Shown here: positions 57,260-64,000 of the stretch, piece after piece
Layout of the letters: the number at the start of each line of letters is the position of its first letter
How positions within the stretch are numbered: the first letter of the stretch is position 1
Origin: Allorhodopirellula heiligendammensis
Lineage (GTDB): Bacteria > Planctomycetota > Planctomycetia > Pirellulales > Pirellulaceae
NCBI RefSeq assembly: GCF_007860105.1
Contig: NZ_SJPU01000001.1
Span: forward strand, 1,004,090 to 1,068,089
DNA length: 64,000 nt
Reading direction: 5' to 3'
Translations under genes and position numbers: made by a program
Notes under the pieces: generated by a model
Seen by the model: only the letters and a program-made list of their open reading frames with translations
Told to the model about the DNA's origin: nothing
Databases searched by the model: none

Positions 57260-58534
57260 CTAGACAGTGGGAAGCGCGAATTCGGGACGTCGTTCTTTGG
57301 TCAGCAATGCATTCGCCGCGTCATCGCCGATGACCTGCTCTTCGGTGGCATCCCAGTTGATTGTGCGGCCCGTAATCCGACAAATGTTGATCAGGTGCGC
57401 GACGCTGGTGATCAAATGCCCGACTTCAACGGGAGCATTGGGTTCCTCCCGTGACTCAATGCAGTCGAGCCAGTTGCCGACGTGATTTTCGGACTCCTCG
57501 CCTTCGAAAGGAGCAAGCAGCGTCGTCGGGTTGCAGGCGAAGCGTCCTCGGTTGATTTCCAACTTGCCTTTCTCGCCAATAAAGATGCCGCCAAAAGCCG
57601 GTCCATTGTCGCTTTCGAGTCGAACAACCGTGCCGTCAGGGTAATAAAGACGGACTCCGCTCTGGCGAACGTCTTTTGCATCCGTGATCGGCTCGATTCG
57701 CGTTGGCGCGACATTATCCCAGCCCATCGCCAAATGAACCATGTCCAGGGCGTGTGCACCGCGATCGCAAATGGGGCCTCCGGTAAAGGTATCAAAATTT
57801 CGCCACCGACGGTGAAGTTGCTCGTGGTAGTCGAGCAACGGCGCCCGGTCGCAGAATTGATCCCAATCCATGCCTTCGGGAATGTCCTGCTTTTCGAGAC
57901 CCGTTGCCCCGCGCGAGCCGGAGTAGTTCTTGACGAGAATTGTGTGCACTCTGCCGAGGCCGCCGTTTCGAACAAATTCACAGGAATATTGGTTGTTAGC
58001 CGTGCTGCGTTGTTGCGTTCCGACCTGCAACACGCGTTTGTGCTTGCGAACGGTTTTGACTAACGCACGGCCTTCGGGAATGCTGAAGCTGAGCGGCTTT
58101 TCGGCGTAGATATCTAGCCCTTTCGCACAGGCGATAATCGCCGCCCGCACACGTACGTGATCCGGTGTTGCGATCATGACCGCGTCAAGCTCTTCTTGCT
58201 CGAACATCTGTTCGTAATTTTGATAACGTTTCCACGCTGCGCTGGCTTTTGGATCGTTCTTATAGTCAGCCGCAAGAACATCGATCTGCGGTAGATAACA
58301 ATCGCAAACGGCGACCAATTCGGCTCGATGCGACTCGCGAGACAACGCGCGTATCAGCCATTTGGCTCGATTCCCCGCTCCAATCAGCCCGACTCGCAAC
58401 TTGGCATTCGCCGATGCTGGCGAGGCAGCGTAGATTGCTGACGGCAACAGACCGGACGCAGCCAGCGTGGTGGTCGCGCCGAGCGATTTCAATGCGGTTC
58501 GACGTGAAGGGTGGTTCTGAGCGGAAGGATTCAT
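57260..58534 (-). CDS. Tat-exported Gfo/Idh/MocA oxidoreductase
   Basis: The product is 424 residues from the ATG at 58534; an upstream in-frame start at 58564 is less likely. The N-terminus has a Tat-type signal (RRTALKSLG, then a hydrophobic stretch to AIYAAS). The Rossmann domain begins at [14 protein letters not shown], and [12 protein letters not shown] is the EKP motif. [20 protein letters not shown] is characteristic of the large planctomycete subfamily. Export with bound NAD(P) is typical of this subfamily. The partner DUF1080 gene and neighbouring sulfatases point to extracytoplasmic sugar processing, perhaps oxidation to 3-keto-glycosides. Confidence 0.92.
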   Translation of the reverse strand: MNPSAQNHPSRRTALKSLGATTTLAASGLLPSAIYAASPASANAKLRVGLIGAGNRAKWLIRALSRESHRAELVAVCDCYLPQIDVLAADYKNDPKASAAWKRYQNYEQMFEQEELDAVMIATPDHVRVRAAIIACAKGLDIYAEKPLSFSIPEGRALVKTVRKHKRVLQVGTQQRSTANNQYSCEFVRNGGLGRVHTILVKNYSGSRGATGLEKQDIPEGMDWDQFCDRAPLLDYHEQLHRRWRNFDTFTGGPICDRGAHALDMVHLAMGWDNVAPTRIEPITDAKDVRQSGVRLYYPDGTVVRLESDNGPAFGGIFIGEKGKLEINRGRFACNPTTLLAPFEGEESENHVGNWLDCIESREEPNAPVEVGHLITSVAHLINICRITGRTINWDATEEQVIGDDAANALLTKERRPEFALPTV

Positions 58535-58560
58535 GGTAGGTCCTGAGGTTCGGGTTGTTT

Positions 58561-60045
58561 TCATAATGTGAAAGGACTGGACGATCTCTTCTCTTTCCCT
58601 TGTTGGGTTTCCCTACGCTTCTTGGTCAGGGCGGAGGGAAGGGGCTGAGCGGCATCCTCGAAGCCGGGGACCAAGGCGCGGAGCTTTTTGACAGTACTGG
58701 CATATTTCGGGTTATCGATCTGGTTGGTCCATTCGTGAGGGTCCTTGGTCGTGTCGTAGAACTCCGCTTCTTCGGCCCCATAGCGGGTGTAGCGTCCGAG
58801 TTCGTGGCGGATGCTGATGTAGGCAAGGTCCGTTTTGGTTTTATTGCACAATCCGGTGATGGCGGTGCTTTGCCACGGAGCCTTCGGATCTCTAAGCAGG
58901 GGGACCAGCGAGCGTCCATCGATGTACGCGGGGGGCGTTAGACCGCAGAGTTCGGCTACGGTGGGGTAGATATCCAACAGGGATACGAACCTTTCCGACA
59001 TGCCCCCGGCTGTGGTGACCTCCGGCGCGCGGAACATCAACAACGTGTGAGTCCCCTCTTCCCAGAGTGTGGTTTTTTGCCAGTGGTGCTTTTCCCCCAA
59101 GTGGAAGCCATGGTCGCTGAGGAAGACGACAATGGTGTTGTCCTTGTAGGGGCTTTTTTCGAGGGCATCGAGGACGCGCCCCATCTGCGTATCGACGTAG
59201 GTAGTCGTGGCCAAGTAGGCCTGCACCGCCTCTTTATGTTTGCCGGACTTAATCACCTTGTCGGCGAAGCTCCCGATCCCGTCACTCACTCCTTTCGCCA
59301 GGGGAGGAAGGTCATCCAGGTCATCCTCCTTCAGTTCGGGAAGGACAATCTGGTCCAGGGGGTACATGTCAAAATACGTTTGCGGGACATACCAAGGCAT
59401 GTGAGGATTGAAAGAGCCGTAGGCCAGAAAGAATGGCTTATCGTGTTTTTTCTCTAAGACCGCGATGGCTCGATTGGCTCCTCCGGTGTCATTCATTTGT
59501 TCTTCGGTGAGGTGGATCGGTCCCCAGTCCTGCTCGCCCCCGCTGAGTTTGGCCAGAGGCGCACCGGGAGGAGCCGGATCTCTTTTGTGGCCGACTTTAT
59601 CATCCCAGTGTTCTTTCTGGTCCCAGCCGTGGGTGATTTTGCCGTAACCGAAGGTGTCGTAGCCACTCTTCTTGAACAACCCGGCCAGAGATAGCACCGC
59701 ATCCTGGTTGAGTGCCTCGCTACTGCTGATGGTCTGCGCGTTGTTGTAGATACCCGATTTCCAGGGGGCTACACCGGAAAAGAACGCCGTGCGAGATGGC
59801 GAACAAACCGGCGCGGCGGTATAAGCTCGCGTAAAGTTCACTCCACTGTTGGCAAGCTTTCGAAGATTCGGTGCGACCACCTTGCCTGCATAGCGATCCG
59901 CGTTTTCCAACATCCAGCTGTTCAAGTCGTCGGCAACCAGGAAAAGCACGTTCATCGGTCTTTCCGTCGGTGTCGCTGCCCCGACCGACTGTGTGAACAG
60001 CGCAATGATGGCACCGGCTAAGAATTGTATGAGTCTGAAACGCAT
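58561..60045 (-). CDS. Secreted sulfatase (iduronate-2-sulfatase-like)
   Basis: The product is 494 residues. A signal peptide ([16 protein letters not shown]) is followed by [12 protein letters not shown] with the metal-binding Asp pair. CSPSR (Cys81) is the formylglycine site. [15 protein letters not shown] and the C-terminal [15 protein letters not shown] match the same subfamily as the enzyme at 26.4 kb. It is the second sulfatase of the minus-strand cluster and begins one base after the stop of the preceding sulfatase gene, which suggests coordinated expression on sulfated polysaccharides. Confidence 0.94.
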   Translation of the reverse strand: MRFRLIQFLAGAIIALFTQSVGAATPTERPMNVLFLVADDLNSWMLENADRYAGKVVAPNLRKLANSGVNFTRAYTAAPVCSPSRTAFFSGVAPWKSGIYNNAQTISSSEALNQDAVLSLAGLFKKSGYDTFGYGKITHGWDQKEHWDDKVGHKRDPAPPGAPLAKLSGGEQDWGPIHLTEEQMNDTGGANRAIAVLEKKHDKPFFLAYGSFNPHMPWYVPQTYFDMYPLDQIVLPELKEDDLDDLPPLAKGVSDGIGSFADKVIKSGKHKEAVQAYLATTTYVDTQMGRVLDALEKSPYKDNTIVVFLSDHGFHLGEKHHWQKTTLWEEGTHTLLMFRAPEVTTAGGMSERFVSLLDIYPTVAELCGLTPPAYIDGRSLVPLLRDPKAPWQSTAITGLCNKTKTDLAYISIRHELGRYTRYGAEEAEFYDTTKDPHEWTNQIDNPKYASTVKKLRALVPGFEDAAQPLPSALTKKRRETQQGKEKRSSSPFTL

Positions 60046-61455
60046 CTATTGTTTGCTCCTGTTCTTTCTGTTCTTCTTTGTCTTTGGATCGTCCGCACCA
60101 GGAAATCTGCCAATCGGTCGACTGTTGGCTTCGAGTTCGCTGACCGCTTCGTTCATTCTGCATCGCAGGTCCGCCACAATTGCGGGCTGATCGGCTGAGA
60201 CGTCTTGAGTCTCACCGGGATCGGCTTGGAGGTTGAAGAGCGAACCCGCTGGAGCGGATGGACGCTTTCCCTCTCGACCGCTCTTTCCGCCTGGCTTTAG
60301 GTCTCGGACAAGCAGCTTCCACTGCCCGTGACGAATCATCGAGCCTGGCACGATGAATGATTCGTGGATTGGTTTTTCAACCTTCTCGCTCTTCATGTAA
60401 GGCAGGATGCTTCGGCCGTCGATGACACGGTCGCCCGGCGGATCGACTTCGGCGATCGCGCAGAACGTCGGCAGCAGGTCGATGATTCCGGTGATCTGAG
60501 GGTTCGTTGAACCGGGTTTGATGGTGCCTGGCCAGCGCATGATGCACGGCACACGAATGCCGCCCTCAAAGTCAGTCCATTTGCCATCGCGGTATGGGCC
60601 AGCATCGCCGCCGTCGATGCCAAGCACGGGGCCGTTGTCCGATGCGAAGACGAACAGCGTGTTTTCCGCGATGTCATGTTCGTCAAGTGCGTTCATGAGT
60701 TCACCGACCTGCCAGTCGATTTCACGAATCACATCACCGTAAGTGCTTCGCCGGGAAGTCTCTTTGAAAAGCTCATTCGGAATCCACGGCGTGTGCGGCA
60801 ACGGCGAAGCGTAGTAGAGAAAGAACGGGCGTTCTTTGTTCTCTTTGATGAAGCCAATCGCGGCGTCGAGCAGTTTCGGGGAATGCTTTCCGTCGGTCTT
60901 GTGCTTGATCGACTCAATGCGTTTCAGGTTCCGATAGATGCCCGTACCCTGGTCGAGATCGATCATGAAACCGTAAAAGAAGTCGAAGCCGTGACGAGTG
61001 GGATTAAACGCGTCCCATTCGCCCAGATGCCACTTGCCCACAATTCCCGTCGTGTAGCCGGCGGTCTTCAGCAGCTCTGGCGTCGTGACTTCGTCCGCGT
61101 GAATTCCAATGCGGTCTTTGTTGTAGATGACTTTGGTGCAACCCGCGCGGTGCGCGTGCGAACCAGTCATGAACGCCAGACGCGTCGGCGAGCACCGCTG
61201 ATGCACATAAAAGTCGCTGAACTTCATGCCCTGCTTGCATAGCCGGTCGATGTTTGGTGTCTCAAGTGAATCCGAGCCGAAGCAACCGAGGTCGCCGTAG
61301 CCCTGGTCGTCCGTCAGAAAGACAACGATGTTCGGTTTGTCGGCGGCTTCCACGACGCCCGCAGTCCACGCGAAAAGCACAGCGCAAATCAGGCTGCGTA
61401 CGCCCAATCGTAGGATTCGGTATCTCATTGGTCCGTTGATCAATTTACGTGTCAT
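60046..61455 (-). CDS. Secreted sulfatase (arylsulfatase A-like)
   Basis: The product is 469 residues from the ATG at 61455, which overlaps the stop of the FAD oxidoreductase by one base. The frame extends to 61842 but that part lies inside the upstream gene. A signal peptide precedes KPNIVVFLTDDQGYGDLG. The formylglycine motif is CSPTR (Cys88), with Thr where the canonical motif has Ser. VGKWHLGEW and FASDNGPV are typical of arylsulfatase-type enzymes. The last ~40 residues are basic (KTKKNRKNRSK). The substrate is unknown; context suggests sulfated glycans. Confidence 0.93.
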   Translation of the reverse strand: MTRKLINGPMRYRILRLGVRSLICAVLFAWTAGVVEAADKPNIVVFLTDDQGYGDLGCFGSDSLETPNIDRLCKQGMKFSDFYVHQRCSPTRLAFMTGSHAHRAGCTKVIYNKDRIGIHADEVTTPELLKTAGYTTGIVGKWHLGEWDAFNPTRHGFDFFYGFMIDLDQGTGIYRNLKRIESIKHKTDGKHSPKLLDAAIGFIKENKERPFFLYYASPLPHTPWIPNELFKETSRRSTYGDVIREIDWQVGELMNALDEHDIAENTLFVFASDNGPVLGIDGGDAGPYRDGKWTDFEGGIRVPCIMRWPGTIKPGSTNPQITGIIDLLPTFCAIAEVDPPGDRVIDGRSILPYMKSEKVEKPIHESFIVPGSMIRHGQWKLLVRDLKPGGKSGREGKRPSAPAGSLFNLQADPGETQDVSADQPAIVADLRCRMNEAVSELEANSRPIGRFPGADDPKTKKNRKNRSKQ

Positions 61456-63569
61456 TATTTCCGTTCCACAGGCAGTAATTGCAAGGCGTCTATGATCACA
61501 AAACCCGTCGTGTCTGCGTTCGTTATTTGAATTTCTGTTTTCACATCCGCACTGAGATCGACCGTTCCGATCGGGCGAAAATGTTTGCCGTTTGGAAGCG
61601 GCACGGTTTGATCGACTTGGATGCCATGGCTGTGGGGACCGGACGAAACGGTCACGGGGACGTTCTCCGCACGGGTTTCGTGCGCCGAGTAAGCCATGAG
61701 CAACTGATATCGCCCGGACTTTGGCGCTTTGAATCGAAAGTTCGCGGTCGCTTTGCCATCGCCTCTTGATTTCGCATCGTTTTCTCCGCTGAAGATGTAT
61801 CCGTCTTCGACGTATGGTTTGAAATTCGTTGATGGAGACCAATTGCCTGTCAGCTTCGCTTGCTTGTCGTCCAATACAATTCCGGAAAACGAATCCGCGG
61901 CAATGGAGCCGTTCGCGGATGGCTTCTCAGGCACTTTCGGCAATTCCAGAACCTGTTTTTGAGCAAGCAATCGCTCGCGCAGTTTCGTGTAGTTGAGTTT
62001 CTGCACGGGTACTTCGTCTTTCGCTGCCAATGCGGCCGCAACACCCGCTCCCTGGCCGATCACCATCCATGCGCCTTCGATCCGGAGCGACGAGATGCCC
62101 ACGTGGGTGCATGACAGCGCGATGGGCACGAGCAGATTGTCGCATTGGTCCGGCTTCGGCAGTATCGCGCGGTAGGGTACGTGGTAGGCGTAGCCAACAT
62201 GCTGACCCTTCACACGCACGGGGAAGATCGTGCCTTCGTTGATCACGCCGCCATCCTTCAGCGCGATGCGTTGGACGTCATGTGAGTCGATGGGGAAGGA
62301 AGAGATTGCGATCGGGTCGTCCTTGTCCGGCTCGTCGATGATGTCCCTTTGGCTGATGACATACATTCCCTTCATGCGACGCGATTCGCGGACATAAAGG
62401 GCGGGCGGGAAGTGATCGTGTTCGACGAACTCGTCCTTGCAAAGACCAAGCTTTGCATATTGATTGCGGATCTTCGCGGGGACTGCCGGGTCGGTAGTCA
62501 GGAAGTGGATGAACTCGAGGGTGTATTGTTTGTGGGCTTCCCAGATCTTCTTTCTCCCTGCTTCGTCGGCCGAGTGCCATTCGTTAGCGCCGCCGACCAG
62601 GCCGATTGAAAATTGTCGTCCGATCGAGTTGTTGCCATCGAACTTGTTGTTGGGAAGCTTCAACTGGCCGAGCCCAACATTTCTGACCGGCAGGGGATAC
62701 CTGTCATAACCAACACTTCCACCGCCACTCTTCAAATAGCGGCGGATGATCTCAAACCGGGCCGGGTCGTAGTGGTCCGGTTTGGGCATGGGCACGCGGT
62801 TGTCCGCGCTGGCGGTGAGGCACAGTCGGAAACTGTAGGTCATGATGTTGTTGTCGCCCGCCTTGTCATCGCCTGCGTCATCAGTGGTGAGCAGCGGCAA
62901 CAACTTTCCGTTCTCATCGAAGCCGTTGATGTTCATCTTCTCCTTCGGGTATTGCTTCCCGGCCAGCGACTCGCCGTATTCGTCACGCCCCTCGCGACCG
63001 ATGGTCCAGTCGACACCAGCGACCGCCATCAGGTCACCTTCGTAACTGCCATCGATGAACGCTCTTGCCGTGAACGTGCCATTCTTCGTGACCAGCGATG
63101 TGATACGCGGGCCTTCTTTCGTGACCGACTTGAGATAGCGTTCGGTCAGCACCGTGACCCCGGCCTCGTTGAGCATCTTCCTGGTTACCCGCATCGCGAC
63201 ATGTGGCTCGAACGTCCACTTTGCAGTGTTCTTCTTCGAAGGCTGGTAAGGCGCTTCAAGACCGCGATCGGTGTAGTCTTTCACGATCCGAGTATGCCAT
63301 TCGTCGAACAGGCCGATCAGGGTACTGCGGACCATCTGGTTCGAGTCGCAATGACTAAGTCCACCGGTGCTCAATCCGCCAATGTGGTTCGTGGGTTCGA
63401 GAAGAATGACCGATGCGCCTTCGCGAGCGGCAGCAATCGCGGCGCAGAAGCCGCCTGGGGTAGAACCGTAGACGATGACGTCCGCTTTGCGGGGTTCGTT
63501 CACGTGAGTGTGCGAAGGAAACAAAAGGAAAGCGGCGAAAGCGACAGCAATGAGGTGACAAATCTTCAT
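61455..63569 (-). CDS. Secreted FAD-dependent oxidoreductase with C-terminal golvesin/xanthan-lyase-type beta domain
   Basis: The product is 704 residues from the ATG at 63569, which starts a signal peptide (LIAVAFAAFLLFPSHT). The FAD-binding segment is ADVIVYGSTPGGFCAA, followed by GLSTGGLSHCD, as in the FAD_oxidored (PF12831) family. GAWMVIGQGAGVAAALA closes that domain near residue 535. The last ~150 residues (FKAPKSGRYQLLMAYSAHETR, FVIIDALQLLPV) form a beta domain like the golvesin/xanthan-lyase C-terminal module, which may bind carbohydrate. It sits between sulfatase genes, so it probably oxidises a sugar or sugar-derived product outside the cytoplasm. Confidence 0.9.
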   Translation of the reverse strand: MKICHLIAVAFAAFLLFPSHTHVNEPRKADVIVYGSTPGGFCAAIAAAREGASVILLEPTNHIGGLSTGGLSHCDSNQMVRSTLIGLFDEWHTRIVKDYTDRGLEAPYQPSKKNTAKWTFEPHVAMRVTRKMLNEAGVTVLTERYLKSVTKEGPRITSLVTKNGTFTARAFIDGSYEGDLMAVAGVDWTIGREGRDEYGESLAGKQYPKEKMNINGFDENGKLLPLLTTDDAGDDKAGDNNIMTYSFRLCLTASADNRVPMPKPDHYDPARFEIIRRYLKSGGGSVGYDRYPLPVRNVGLGQLKLPNNKFDGNNSIGRQFSIGLVGGANEWHSADEAGRKKIWEAHKQYTLEFIHFLTTDPAVPAKIRNQYAKLGLCKDEFVEHDHFPPALYVRESRRMKGMYVISQRDIIDEPDKDDPIAISSFPIDSHDVQRIALKDGGVINEGTIFPVRVKGQHVGYAYHVPYRAILPKPDQCDNLLVPIALSCTHVGISSLRIEGAWMVIGQGAGVAAALAAKDEVPVQKLNYTKLRERLLAQKQVLELPKVPEKPSANGSIAADSFSGIVLDDKQAKLTGNWSPSTNFKPYVEDGYIFSGENDAKSRGDGKATANFRFKAPKSGRYQLLMAYSAHETRAENVPVTVSSGPHSHGIQVDQTVPLPNGKHFRPIGTVDLSADVKTEIQITNADTTGFVIIDALQLLPVERK

Positions 63570-63583
63570 GGGAAATCCAGTAT

Positions 63584-64000
63584 TTATCTTTCTGTTTGAC
63601 CCCGTTGGGGCGAGTTTGTCTTTGGAAGGTGTTTCTTTAGTCGCCCGATCACCTTGGTGTGCAACCCCGAAGGTAGCGGCTTTGAAGCAATGTTGTTCCA
63701 CTCATTCGGGTCGGCTTGGTGATCGTAAAGTTCTCCGCTGCCATCGGCGTATCGGATATATCGCCAACGCTCGTCACGCATGGCGTGATTGTTCCGCCCC
63801 ATCGTTGAAATGGCGACATGCTTCCAGTCCGCGTTTGGGTTCTCGAGCAATAGCTGGAGACTGACGCCTTCGAGCTTTTGATTCGCGGGCAGGCCGCAGA
63901 GCTCGATCAGCGTTGGGTAGATGCTCAACAACTCGACCGGCTTGCCGCATTTGCCTTTAGAGCCACCGGGCAGGCTGATGATGAGTGGGACGTGCGTCGT
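63584..64000 (-). CDS. Sulfatase, C-terminal part (runs past the window end)
   Basis: The visible 139 codons are the C-terminal third of a sulfatase: THVPLIISLPGG, VELLSIYPTLIELCGLP, LEGVSLQLLL, RWRYIRYADGSGELYDHQADPNEWNN. The start, signal peptide and C-x-P-S-R site lie beyond 64000. The stop is 14 bases before the FAD oxidoreductase start, so it belongs to the same transcript. The pattern is that of iduronate-2-sulfatase-like enzymes. Confidence 0.9.
   Translation of the reverse strand, partial: TTHVPLIISLPGGSKGKCGKPVELLSIYPTLIELCGLPANQKLEGVSLQLLLENPNADWKHVAISTMGRNNHAMRDERWRYIRYADGSGELYDHQADPNEWNNIASKPLPSGLHTKVIGRLKKHLPKTNSPQRGQTER

Noticed and set aside
62613-63599. Long open frame of 328 codons on the plus strand
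   Set aside because: It lies wholly antisense to the FAD oxidoreductase gene, whose domains and signal peptide are convincing, and its translation has no recognisable motif.

Overview
The window looks like a chromosome segment of a planctomycete, most likely a Pirellulaceae (Rhodopirellula/Blastopirellula-like) marine bacterium. This is inferred from gene content, not from a marker gene. The signs are a giant secreted protein with an N-terminal LERRELLA-type motif and a C-terminal dockerin, many formylglycine sulfatases, DUF1080 and Tat-exported Gfo/Idh proteins, a Ser/Thr kinase fused to a beta-propeller, an FHA-GAF-PP2C protein and several small lineage-type proteins.

Layout. 1-4476 (minus): an arylsulfotransferase-like exoprotein with a lamin-tail domain, four ~190-residue repeats and a dockerin, cut by the window edge. 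4796-25168: a compact secondary-lipid/polyketide locus. A PapA/condensation-type acyltransferase and an MMPL exporter run on the plus strand. The minus strand encodes, in order of transcription, a thioester reductase, a KS-CLF protein, a tandem ACP protein, a 3186-residue megasynthase, a phosphopantetheinyl transferase and a FabL-like enoyl reductase. The megasynthase reads KS-CLF-AT-C45-KR-pseudoKR-DH. Most junctions overlap or are separated by only a few bases, so this is almost certainly one operon. The logic resembles heterocyst-glycolipid and PUFA synthases, combined with the acyltransferase/MmpL pairing of mycobacterial envelope lipids. The C45 (penicillin acyltransferase-type, Ntn hydrolase) domain in the middle of the megasynthase is the most unusual feature of the window.

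25.5-32.3 kb holds a small zinc-ribbon protein, a rhodanese, a sulfatase, a two-gene ABC-2 exporter, an aldo-keto reductase, a stand-alone M41-like metalloprotease and a DUF2237 protein. 32.4-39.5 kb (minus) holds a Gfo/Idh oxidoreductase, FHA-GAF-PP2C phosphatase, DUF4254, ilvC, ilvH, tRNA-Leu(CAA) with a terminator, and three small proteins of unknown function. 39.7-50.9 kb holds the kinase, a membrane protein, Sua5/TsaC, a DegT aminotransferase overlapping argC, a small membrane protein and a second MMPL transporter. 51-55.7 kb encodes a secretin-N-domain protein without the pore domain and a proline/aspartate-rich lipoprotein.

55.8 kb carries tRNA-Ala(GGC) followed by a strong terminator. 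56-64 kb is a minus-strand sulfatase/carbohydrate cluster: partial sulfatase, FAD oxidoreductase, two sulfatases, Gfo/Idh, DUF1080 and a decayed sulfatase. It probably serves degradation of sulfated polysaccharides.
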